The notes beneath the pieces were generated by a model. It was not told where the DNA came from and searched no databases. It saw only the letters and a list, made by a program, of their open reading frames with translations. A stretch of 64,000 bases of DNA from Planctomycetia bacterium (GTDB lineage Bacteria; Planctomycetota; Planctomycetia; Gemmatales; HRBIN36): positions 18,702 through 82,701 of the forward strand of contig JAEUIE010000016.1 of the NCBI GenBank assembly GCA_016795155.1, written 5' to 3'. The translations under genes and the position numbers were made by a program. Of this stretch, positions 46,408-54,085 are shown one piece after another. Within the stretch, counting starts at the first letter, position 1. Every line of letters starts with the position of its first letter.

Positions 46408-46710
46408 ATGGCGACAGACATTGCCGATCTAGCTCCTGTTCGTCAGGCAGTTGCAAAAACACGGGTGGAGGCGGCAGCGCGGACGCCAGCCACAACGTCA
46501 GTACGGCCCAGGGGAATTGTCGTGCCGTTCATGAAGAAATTTTGTCTCACTATTTTGGGTATAGCAGCCTTTATGACGCTGCTGTTCCTGCTTGATTTAT
46601 TTGTCGGTTTTCCCTTCGCCGGGGCCAGCATCACTCTTGATATTTTTGGCATTCTGGGCGGAGCAGTAGTAGGTTACCTGGCGTGGGATTCGTCGAGAGA
46701 GATACGGTAG
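46408..46710 (+). CDS. Small two-helix membrane protein
   Basis: A 100-residue frame whose C-terminal 60 residues form two hydrophobic segments (FCLTILGIAAFMTLLFLLDL and LDIFGILGGAVVGYLAW). The N-terminal 40 residues are Ala/Arg/Thr-rich and may be untranslated: the internal ATG at 46531 would give a compact 60-residue membrane protein. Neither start has a strong ribosome-binding site. No family is recognised. Confidence 0.45.
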   Translation: MATDIADLAPVRQAVAKTRVEAAARTPATTSVRPRGIVVPFMKKFCLTILGIAAFMTLLFLLDLFVGFPFAGASITLDIFGILGGAVVGYLAWDSSREIR

Positions 46711-46765
46711 CAGAGCATGGTTACGCTGAGTACAGCGAAACCATGGCACCCAACATAAAAAACTA

Positions 46766-47626
46766 TCAATAAGGTGCAGGCATCGTAGCGCTTTTCAGCC
46801 AGGCACTATACCACATATTTGCAGTGAATTGAGTAGAACGGCAAGTGTGTTTCATGATAAATGCCCGGCTTTCTTCGGTCGGTTTATCGAAACCACCTGA
46901 CAAGTCGATTTCATAACAGCGTTCCACGTTGTGATGTGAGTCCTGAATAATTTCCAATGCATGTTGCCATGGATCATCGAGTTTGGAGACAACAATGCCT
47001 CGTGACAGTTCTTCAGCAGTAAAATTGAAGTTCTCGGGGAAGCCATCAATCTTGGCGTGAATGCCTTTCTGCTTGAACTTGCCATCAAATCCAATTCGTC
47101 CATCGTAGTCGCGTGTGGAATGTAAGGGCATGCAGGCATCGCCGGTGTAGTGTGAAAGAATGCCAGCATAGACGAGGCATTTCATGCGAACTGCTTCGTT
47201 GTCGGGTTCCTTGCGATAATCGTAAAAGGCACAAGCTAACCGGTCATAATGCTCCATCAGTGCATAAGGCAGGTAGCCTGCTTTTTCTGGAGTGACTCCG
47301 CGCTTTTTGGAAACATCGAGTGCCTTGAAGCGATCTCGAGGCAGTGTTTCACCACTAAATTCTTCCAGATCGATGTAATGATCGGGTGCTTCGGTGATGC
47401 GAAGAAATTCTGCTCCCTTGTTTTTGAACCGGTCAGGCTCACCCGCGAGATGATTCAGTGTTTTGCCACCGGCCCGGAAGAACGCAGGCATATCTTCAGG
47501 CAAAACCATGCAGGCAGCTTCCGCGATGGTACCATGAGCCTTCACCCACCAGGCTGGGCAGGTATTTGCCATGCAAACCAGCAACAAAATGAGGCAAACC
47601 AGGCAATGCGTGGGCAAGCGTTTCAT
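46766..47626 (-). CDS. S1/P1-nuclease or zinc phospholipase C-like secreted protein
   Basis: A 286-residue exported protein with a signal peptide ending at CPA, so that the mature chain starts WWVKAHG. This family uses an N-terminal Trp plus His as metal ligands. Further ligand motifs are APDHYIDLE near residue 85, LSHYTGDACMPLHS around 155 (matching H-F-x-G-D-x-H-Q-P-L-H with substitutions) and a distal HAKIDGF. Such tri-zinc enzymes cleave nucleic acids or phospholipids outside the cell. The substitution of the GDxHQ part leaves activity unsure. The gene is isolated, divergent from the lipid cluster by 186 bases. Confidence 0.8.
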   Translation of the reverse strand: MKRLPTHCLVCLILLLVCMANTCPAWWVKAHGTIAEAACMVLPEDMPAFFRAGGKTLNHLAGEPDRFKNKGAEFLRITEAPDHYIDLEEFSGETLPRDRFKALDVSKKRGVTPEKAGYLPYALMEHYDRLACAFYDYRKEPDNEAVRMKCLVYAGILSHYTGDACMPLHSTRDYDGRIGFDGKFKQKGIHAKIDGFPENFNFTAEELSRGIVVSKLDDPWQHALEIIQDSHHNVERCYEIDLSGGFDKPTEESRAFIMKHTCRSTQFTANMWYSAWLKSATMPAPY

Positions 47627-47812
47627 AGTGTTTCCAGCATATCTGTGAGTAAAAGGCCTGAAGTTGACAGACTACCAATCAAGGATAAGTGACTGTATTT
47701 CACATGGATTTAGTGTAACACGCAATTGCCAGACAGAATTACCATAGGTATCGTATCAAGCTGGGCATATAAAGAATTCTCTGTCTTTGCGAAAGTTTGG
47801 TGAAGCCTCTCC

Positions 47813-48298
47813 ATGCGTTTTCAACTGGTTGACAAGATTATCGAATTGATACCAGGTCAAAGGATTGTCACGGCCAAAAACCTGACGCTGGGTGAGGAAT
47901 ATCTGGCAGATCATTTTCCCATGTTTCCGGTACTGCCTGGTGTTTTAATGCTGGAAGCACTGGTGCAGTCAGCAGCCTGGCTGATTCGTGCCAGCTCTGA
48001 TTTCAAGCACAGTGTGATTGTGCTTCGCGAAGTGAAAGGGATCAAATACGGTTCTTTTCTGGAACCCGGTCAGCAAATGAAAATCACGATCGACGCAACT
48101 GCTAGTGGAATAGATCCCCAAGCAGAACTACTTACTTTCAAGGGTCAGGGAGAACGGGACGGAACCAGTGTTGTCAATGGACGCATAGTTCTCGCGAGGT
48201 ATAACCTGGCAGACAAGAATCCCGTCTATTCATCGGTCGATCAAAAACTCATTCAAGGCTATCGGCTCGAATTTGCTCGATTGTGGCCTGGAAAATAG
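47813..48298 (+). CDS. FabZ-like hotdog-fold dehydratase 1
   Basis: A 161-residue hotdog protein. The active-site segment ADHFPMFPVLPGVLMLEALVQ carries His34 and Glu48 in the spacing of FabZ/FabA-type 3-hydroxyacyl-ACP dehydratases. It should remove water from a 3-hydroxyacyl chain carried on the ACP encoded nearby. It is the first gene of a same-strand set (18 bases to the FabG-like gene). A second relative with identical residue positions lies at 49560, so the two could work as a heterodimer or on different chain lengths. Sugar-ester or thioesterase activity is a less likely alternative. Confidence 0.87.
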   Translation: MRFQLVDKIIELIPGQRIVTAKNLTLGEEYLADHFPMFPVLPGVLMLEALVQSAAWLIRASSDFKHSVIVLREVKGIKYGSFLEPGQQMKITIDATASGIDPQAELLTFKGQGERDGTSVVNGRIVLARYNLADKNPVYSSVDQKLIQGYRLEFARLWPGK

Positions 48299-48316
48299 AA
48301 ACACGGAGATGCAGAT

Positions 48317-49075
48317 ATGCGATTAGCTGGAAAAGTAGCAGTTGTGACAGGTGGCGCACGTGGCATTGGGAAAGCCATTAGTCTGGCTTACGCTGCAGAA
48401 GGAGCTAAGGTTGCCATCGTATATCGAGGCAGCAAAGAAGCAGCAGATGCACTGGTGAGCGAGATTGCAGGCAAAGGCGGTTCAGCCAAGGCATATCAAT
48501 GTGATGCTTCCGACAGAACAGCAGTAAATAGTTGTGTCGAGAACATTCTGAAGGACATGAATCAGATCGATATCCTGGTGAACAATGCTGGGGTGATCAA
48601 AGATGGCCTGTTTCTTCGCATGGAACCGGAACATTGGGACCTGGTGGTAAACACCAACCTGGGTGGCACCTTTAATTTCACCAAGCCAATCGTCGAAGCC
48701 ATGTTCCGCGTACGTAAAGGTAGAATCATCAACATTTCCAGCGTGGCGGCAGACCGCTTCAACAAGGGGCAATGTAATTACTCGGCGAGTAAAGGCGCAA
48801 TCAATGCATTTACCAAAGCCTTGGCAGTAGAAGTGGCAAGTCGTGGCATCAATATTAACGCTATTGCCCCTGGCTTTATCGAAACGGATATGAGCGAAAC
48901 TGTTCGTAACCTGGCAGGCGATACCATCAAGAATGCGATTCCCATGAAGCGTTTCGGCAAGCCTGAAGACATTGCCAAAGTGGCAGTTTTTCTGGCTAGT
49001 GATGAAAGTGCTTACATGACCGGGCAGGTACTGACGGTCGACGGAGGACTCGGTTTAGGCGCGATGGCTGGCTAA
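48317..49075 (+). CDS. 3-oxoacyl-ACP reductase (FabG-like SDR)
   Basis: A 252-residue short-chain dehydrogenase. The NADP-binding TGGARGIGKAI lies at 11-21, NNAG at 89-92, and the catalytic Ser142, Tyr155 and Lys159 appear in INISSVAADRF and NYSASKGAI. The ending YMTGQVLTVDGG is the usual FabG C-terminus. It should reduce 3-ketoacyl-ACP to 3-hydroxyacyl-ACP. Its position between a dehydratase and an ACP ties it to this cluster, not to the general fatty-acid operon. It is 18 bases after FabZ 1 with GGAG-like spacing. Confidence 0.93.
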   Translation: MRLAGKVAVVTGGARGIGKAISLAYAAEGAKVAIVYRGSKEAADALVSEIAGKGGSAKAYQCDASDRTAVNSCVENILKDMNQIDILVNNAGVIKDGLFLRMEPEHWDLVVNTNLGGTFNFTKPIVEAMFRVRKGRIINISSVAADRFNKGQCNYSASKGAINAFTKALAVEVASRGININAIAPGFIETDMSETVRNLAGDTIKNAIPMKRFGKPEDIAKVAVFLASDESAYMTGQVLTVDGGLGLGAMAG

Positions 49076-49158
49076 TTCGTTTGCCAGTCAAGAGTTGAGT
49101 CGATAGACTGTCTGCCCAGTGCTTGATAATGATTGAGTTAGAACTGAGGAGTTATGCC

Positions 49159-49557
49159 ATGTCGATGACGAAGGAAGCAATTTTTGAGAAAGTCAAAGCC
49201 ACACTGGCAGACTCACTCAATGCTGACCCGGAAGATATCAAGCCTGAAGCCAGGCTTGCAGCAGATCTGGGTGCAGAATCAATTGATTTTCTGGATATTG
49301 TGTTTCGGTTGGAGCGTGGTTTCAATACGAAGATTCCTCGCGATGAACTGTTCCCCGAAGCAATTTTCCAGCAGGATCCCAAGTTTGTGAAGGATGGCAT
49401 GGTAACGCCGGATGGCCTCAACGAATTGAAAGCCAAGCTTCCCTTTGCTGATGTCGACAAGTTTGCCAAGAATCCACAGGTGAAAAACCTCGGTGATTTG
49501 TTCACGGTGGACATGGTAACCAGTTTCATTGAACACAAGCTGAAAGCTGGCAGTTAA
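49159..49557 (+). CDS. Acyl carrier protein with an unusual extension
   Basis: A 132-residue carrier protein (ATG 49159 with GAGGAG ten bases upstream). The N-terminal half is a standard ACP helix I-II region, with the phosphopantetheine Ser41 in LGAESIDFLDIV. After ERGFNTKIP the usual ACP is interrupted by about 45 extra residues (roughly 65-110: PEAIFQQDP, VTPDGLNELKAKLPF) before a final helix LGDLFTVDMVTSFIEH. Standard ACPs are about 80 residues. The chain would be loaded by an unidentified phosphopantetheinyl transferase. The insert may mediate specific binding to the KS pair. It precedes the second FabZ-like gene by two bases. Confidence 0.92.
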   Translation: MSMTKEAIFEKVKATLADSLNADPEDIKPEARLAADLGAESIDFLDIVFRLERGFNTKIPRDELFPEAIFQQDPKFVKDGMVTPDGLNELKAKLPFADVDKFAKNPQVKNLGDLFTVDMVTSFIEHKLKAGS

Positions 49558-49559
49558 TC

Positions 49560-50051
49560 ATGCGTTGGATGTGGATTGATCGATTTACCGAGTTTGAATC
49601 CAGAAAATCGGCCAAGTCAGTAAAAAATCTGAGCTTGGCCGAAGATCATTTTGCCCAGCATTTTCCTGGTTATCCTGTCATGCCTGTCAGTCTGATGCTG
49701 GAAGGATTGGCGCAGACCGGTGGGATTCTCGTTGGTGAAGCTAACAACTTTCAGGAAAAGGTGGTATTAGCCAAGATTGCCAATGCGAAATTCGAGCGGG
49801 AAGCGCTGGCGGGTGAAACACTGATCTACTCAACGAACATTGTGGATCTAAGGCCTGAAGGCGCTACCATTCAGGGCGAAGTACATTCCGATGGTGTAAA
49901 GATCGGACAAGCCGAAATCATGTTCATGCATCTGGATAAAGCCCGTTCCGGAGCGATCTTTGGTGACAAAAATTTCGTTTTTGCAGGCGATTTAGGAAAT
50001 ATGCTGGGTTTGTCCCGGTTAAAAAACAACCAGACAACTCCAAGCGCATAA
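49560..50051 (+). CDS. FabZ-like hotdog-fold dehydratase 2
   Basis: A 163-residue paralogue of the first dehydratase. The segment AQHFPGYPVMPVSLMLEGLAQ has His34 and Glu48 at the same positions, but the usual PGV turn is PVS. Possibly it is a second dehydratase for longer chains, or a structural partner. The start at ATG 49560 lies two bases after the ACP stop, indicating translational coupling. The C-terminal part (IMFMHLDKARSGAIFGDKNF) is longer than that of ordinary FabZ (about 150 residues). Confidence 0.85.
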   Translation: MRWMWIDRFTEFESRKSAKSVKNLSLAEDHFAQHFPGYPVMPVSLMLEGLAQTGGILVGEANNFQEKVVLAKIANAKFEREALAGETLIYSTNIVDLRPEGATIQGEVHSDGVKIGQAEIMFMHLDKARSGAIFGDKNFVFAGDLGNMLGLSRLKNNQTTPSA

Positions 50052-50112
50052 GCATTTCTGCTAATATGAATGCGTGTTTAAGCAATCTTGAGATAACCTT
50101 GGCATCCTTTCT

Positions 50113-51393
50113 ATGGCCACTTCACCACGTCGTATTGTCATCACCGGATTTGGGTTAGTTACACCGATTGGCATGGGGCGCGAAGGTACCTGGCAGGGAT
50201 TACTTGCTGGCAAAAGTGCGGTTAAAACCATCCAGTCATTTGATGCCAGTGGATTAATGGTGCAAGTTGCAGCTGAATTACCCGGTTTTGATGCCAAAAA
50301 TCTGGTTGACAAAAAAGACCGCAAACAGCTGAGAACGATGGGTAAGGCCATTCAAATTGGCTTTGTCGCCGGTTCGTTGGCTTTGCAGGACGCAGGGATC
50401 AAGGCAGGAGAGTTTGATCCAACTAGATTAGGAATCAGTTTTGGTGCGAGTACCATATCATCGGAGCTTGATGAGTTAACTCCAGCTGCGGTGAAGACGG
50501 TTGATCCTGTAACCAATTCGGTCAACATGAAAATATGGGGTAACGAAGGATTGCCATTGATGCCTCCCTTGTGGTTGCTGAAGTATTTGCCTAATTTTGC
50601 AGCAGCTCACATATCCATTCTCAACAATGCTCAGGGCCCCAGCAATTCGATAACTATGGGGGACGTAGCAGGCAATCTATCAGTTGCGGAAGGACGGCGA
50701 ATTCTGCAGCGGAATATTGCTGACATCATGCTGACGGGTGGAAGTGACAGCCGTATCAGCCCGCTCAGCATTGCCCGAATGCAGATTTTCTACCCGTTTT
50801 CGCATCAGACGGATTCTCCTGAAACAGTGTGCAGGCCATTTGACAGCAAGCGATCTGGCGTGGTGTTAGGCGAAGGTGCAGGAATTTTGGTGCTGGAAGA
50901 GTTAGAGCATGCCCGAAAACGACAAGCTACCATCTACGCTGAAGTAGTTGGTTCAGGCGATGCTTGCGATTTCGACATGGATGGTACTGGAATCGCCCAA
51001 GCCATCCACGCTGCAATGAAAGATGCGAACATCACTGCACATGACCTCGATCATATCGTAGCCCAGGGATTCAGTGAATCGAAGATGGACATTGCAGAGG
51101 CTCAGGGACTTAAACGAGCCTTTGGTTCAGCTTGTCCACCAGTGTTGGCACTCAAAGGGTACTTTGGTAATACGGGAGCAGCTTCAGGCAGCATAGAAAC
51201 AGCGATAAGTGCGTTGGCATTGCAGCATGGCATCCTGCCAGCATCAATCAATTATGAGAACCCAGACCCTGCCTGCCCTGTGCCTGTAGTTACCCAAAAA
51301 CGTCCGGTAAGCAAAGATTACTCGTTGAAAATTAACTTTTCAGACATGGGACAATGCTCAGTAATTGTCCTGAAACGATGGAAAAACGTTTAA
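50113..51393 (+). CDS. Ketosynthase-like protein lacking all catalytic residues (chain-length-factor-like)
   Basis: A 426-residue thiolase-fold protein clearly homologous to FabF (RRIVITGFGLVTPIG, GVVLGEGAGILVLEELEHA). The catalytic cysteine region reads SITMGDVAGNLSVAEG, with Asp184 where Cys is expected. The first histidine region reads IVAQGFSES (Gln318), and the second KGYFGNTGAASGS (Asn353), while Lys348 is kept. The frame is intact, so this is not decay. The pattern matches the KS-beta or chain-length-factor subunits of type II polyketide systems, which pair with an active KS and shape the product. The active partner lies 137 bases downstream. This assignment is inference from residue loss plus context. 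Confidence 0.85.
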   Translation: MATSPRRIVITGFGLVTPIGMGREGTWQGLLAGKSAVKTIQSFDASGLMVQVAAELPGFDAKNLVDKKDRKQLRTMGKAIQIGFVAGSLALQDAGIKAGEFDPTRLGISFGASTISSELDELTPAAVKTVDPVTNSVNMKIWGNEGLPLMPPLWLLKYLPNFAAAHISILNNAQGPSNSITMGDVAGNLSVAEGRRILQRNIADIMLTGGSDSRISPLSIARMQIFYPFSHQTDSPETVCRPFDSKRSGVVLGEGAGILVLEELEHARKRQATIYAEVVGSGDACDFDMDGTGIAQAIHAAMKDANITAHDLDHIVAQGFSESKMDIAEAQGLKRAFGSACPPVLALKGYFGNTGAASGSIETAISALALQHGILPASINYENPDPACPVPVVTQKRPVSKDYSLKINFSDMGQCSVIVLKRWKNV

Positions 51394-51530
51394 CAGTTGT
51401 AATACCACTTTTTGGCTTGGTTAGGTAGTTTTTTCTCGCCAAAGTATGGTAGAAACACTAAAAAAAAGGATTATTGGGTAATGCTTATTTCATTGCCACA
51501 ATTAATTTCCAAGTGCTTGGAATCCCTTGA

Positions 51531-52817
51531 ATGAGCCATAGGCGTGTTGTCATAACAGGTATGGGGGTCATTTCACCACAAGGTGAAACCGTTGATGGCC
51601 TCTACCGGGCACAAATCAACGGCAAATCTGCTGTCGGGTATATCACACGTTTTGATGCTTCCAGTCTACCTACCCGAATAGCTGCAGAGTGTCGTAACTT
51701 TAAATTGGATAAATATTTAAAAGCCAACGACCGTATCAAATCTGCAGGGCTGAATACACAATTCGCCTTGGCAGCCACGCATGCTGCATTAAGCGATGCA
51801 GGACTGAATGATAAGCAGAGCAAGTTTTCCCGAATCGGTGTTTATCTGGGAGCTGGTGAAGGCAGACAGGATTTCGAACGGCTGATGCCACTCCTATATA
51901 GAACCACTTCCCATGAAAATATGCAACTGGATGTGGTGAAGTTTGAGCAACAGAGCAAATCAACTTTCCAGGTTGATTCCGAGCGTGAACAGGAACTGCA
52001 CATGGTGGCTGGTAATGTCGCCAGGCAATTCAAGCTCGGTGGTCCCAATTACGCTTGTTTGACAGCGTGTGCCGCAGGCAGCCAGGCTATCGGCGAAGGT
52101 GCAGACATCATTCGCCGCGGCGATGCAGAGATAATGGTGACGGGTGGTTCCCATACGATGATTCATCCTTTCGGGATCACAGGATTTAATCTCCTGACCG
52201 CCTTATGCACCAACAACGACGACCCTGAGCGGGCCTCCTGCCCCTTCGATTATCGCCGCAATGGTTTTGTGATGGGAGAGGGAGCAGGCATCCTCATTCT
52301 GGAAGAATACGAGCACGCTAAAAAACGAGGCGCCAAGATATATGCGGAATTAACAGGTTACGGTACCACGGCAGATGCTTATCGCGTCACGGATAGCTGT
52401 CCCGATGGTCGTGGTGCGGTTGCCAGCATGCGTGATGCCTTACGCGATGCTCAACTTAACGCGGATGATATTGGCTACATTAACGCCCATGGCACAAGCA
52501 CCGTTGTCAACGACAAAGGTGAAACGGCAGCAATCAAGACACTTTTTGGTGATAAAGCCAAACAGGTTCCGGTTTCCAGCAGTAAAAGCATGATGGGGCA
52601 TCTCATCGCAGCGGCGGGCGCTGTGGAAGCCATAATCTGTGTGAAGACATTGCAACACGGTGTGTTGCCGCCCACGATCAATTATGAAGTCCCTGATCCT
52701 GATTGCGATCTGGACTATATCCCGAATGTGGCTCGGGAAAAGAAGGTCTCTCATGTGATGAGCAACAGTTTTGGTTTTGGTGGCCAGAATGTTGCGTTAA
52801 TCATGAGCAGAATTTGA
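51531..52817 (+). CDS. Beta-ketoacyl-ACP synthase (FabF-like), catalytically intact
   Basis: A 428-residue condensing enzyme. Catalytic residues are all present: Cys180 in CLTACAAGSQAIGEG, His320 in INAHGTSTVVND, Lys352 and His357 in SKSMMGHLIAAAGAVEA. Compared with FabF it has a modest insertion around 120-160 (RTTSHENMQLDVVKFEQ). It would decarboxylate malonyl-ACP and extend an acyl chain. It is presumably a heterodimer with the preceding KS-like protein. The start ATG 51531 follows a 137-base gap in which no strong promoter is obvious, so it is likely read through from the upstream genes. Confidence 0.94.
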   Translation: MSHRRVVITGMGVISPQGETVDGLYRAQINGKSAVGYITRFDASSLPTRIAAECRNFKLDKYLKANDRIKSAGLNTQFALAATHAALSDAGLNDKQSKFSRIGVYLGAGEGRQDFERLMPLLYRTTSHENMQLDVVKFEQQSKSTFQVDSEREQELHMVAGNVARQFKLGGPNYACLTACAAGSQAIGEGADIIRRGDAEIMVTGGSHTMIHPFGITGFNLLTALCTNNDDPERASCPFDYRRNGFVMGEGAGILILEEYEHAKKRGAKIYAELTGYGTTADAYRVTDSCPDGRGAVASMRDALRDAQLNADDIGYINAHGTSTVVNDKGETAAIKTLFGDKAKQVPVSSSKSMMGHLIAAAGAVEAIICVKTLQHGVLPPTINYEVPDPDCDLDYIPNVAREKKVSHVMSNSFGFGGQNVALIMSRI

Positions 52818-52820
52818 TAG

Positions 52821-52842
52821 CTCAGGCTTTTTGCAGCCTGAG
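52821..52842 (+). terminator. Hairpin after the ketosynthase gene
   Basis: CTCAGGCT / AGCCTGAG with a six-base loop, starting 4 bases after the stop. The stem is eight pairs and no strong T-run follows, so it may be a partial terminator or an mRNA processing stem before the hydrolase gene. Confidence 0.45.
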
Positions 52843-52942
52843 TTATGGTTGTCACAACGGCATGGATGGCCGGTATTGGTAACTGGTTGGTCTTGAAAAG
52901 GACCGACACAGTGCGCTTTTTTGAAAGTACGGAGAAGTTACC

Positions 52943-54004
52943 GTGGATTGGTTGTATTGGATTTTGCTTGTTTTCGGTGGATTGTTATTGCTGTGTGCAA
53001 CTGGCATTGGCCTGTTTCACCTCTATTCTGCCCGTTACTATCGTCCCATCGTGCTGCGCATTTTTGAAGAGAAGCCGTTTTTTAAAGCCCATACTGCACC
53101 GCCGGTCTTTGATGCCGAGGAATTCAGAATTCCCACTACTGATGGATTGTCGCTGGCGGGAAGCCTTATTCGTTCACCAGCAACGGAGAAAAAAGGACTG
53201 GTTCTTTTTGCTCCCGAATTTGGCGGTACTCGCTGGACATGTATGCATTATGCCGGGCATCTGCTGGATGCAGGGTATGACCTGTTTACCTTCGATTTCC
53301 GCAATCAGGGTGACAGTGATTACCTGGAAGGTTATCAGCCGCTGCAGTGGGTAACACAGCATGAACTGGCAGATGTTCGAGCAGTTCTCGAATTTCTCAA
53401 ACAGGCCCCCTTCTGTTCACCTGATGGCATTGGTTTCTTCGGTGTCAGCCGCGGCGCGGGTGCCGGGGTTGTTGCCTGTGCAGGTGATCGTTTTGTCAAG
53501 TGCCTCGTGACTGATGGCGCATTTGGTACCGTGGCCACCATGATTCGATTCATGATCAAGTGGATGTCAATATATATTCACAATACCACCGTGCATCAGT
53601 GGATTCCCAAGTGGATATTCGGCATGCTGGCCCTCAGCACGCTTGGAGAAGTACATCGTCGCCGTCAACTGACATTCCCGTCTGTTCGTAATGCCTTGCG
53701 TCGTCTGGGCACACAGAAACAGCGGTTGTATATGATTCACGGCAAGGCCGATGGTTATATTCGTCCTGAAATAGCACTGGATTTGCACAAGGCGGCTCCA
53801 CGATCACTGCGTCAATTATGGATGGTGGAAGGTGCCAAGCATAACCAGGCAATCGATGTTGCTGAAGACGAATACAAACTCTTTACCACCTCTTTCTTTG
53901 TCGAACATCTGGTAACCGTACCCGTTCCACAATCGTTGCCTTCGATACAACTGGAACAATCGAAGTCGCGAAGCGACTCGAAATTCAGTACCGCTGGTAT
54001 CTAG
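52943..54004 (+). CDS. Membrane-anchored alpha/beta hydrolase
   Basis: A 353-residue protein with an N-terminal membrane helix (LYWILLVFGGLLLLCATGIGL) and a hydrolase domain. The nucleophile elbow GFFGVSRGAGAG carries Ser near residue 172. HGKADGYIRPE provides the likely acid, and GAKHNQAIDVAED the histidine. The start is GTG 52943 with GGAGA seven bases upstream. It would cleave an ester or thioester at the cytoplasmic face, for instance releasing a chain from the ACP. Membership in the cluster is inferred from direction and spacing (125 bases after the KS and 81 before GH3). Confidence 0.82.
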   Translation: MDWLYWILLVFGGLLLLCATGIGLFHLYSARYYRPIVLRIFEEKPFFKAHTAPPVFDAEEFRIPTTDGLSLAGSLIRSPATEKKGLVLFAPEFGGTRWTCMHYAGHLLDAGYDLFTFDFRNQGDSDYLEGYQPLQWVTQHELADVRAVLEFLKQAPFCSPDGIGFFGVSRGAGAGVVACAGDRFVKCLVTDGAFGTVATMIRFMIKWMSIYIHNTTVHQWIPKWIFGMLALSTLGEVHRRRQLTFPSVRNALRRLGTQKQRLYMIHGKADGYIRPEIALDLHKAAPRSLRQLWMVEGAKHNQAIDVAEDEYKLFTTSFFVEHLVTVPVPQSLPSIQLEQSKSRSDSKFSTAGI

Positions 54005-54085
54005 GGTTGATTTTGCAGGGCATGATACTCAGGTGCCCGCGGTGTCCCCAGACCGTGGAAATGGAATTTTTGAGGGATGCATGTG

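Noticed and set aside
50113..51393. KS-like gene as a decayed pseudogene
   Set aside because: The frame is uninterrupted and fold motifs are conserved; only catalytic residues are replaced, which fits a KS-beta function better.
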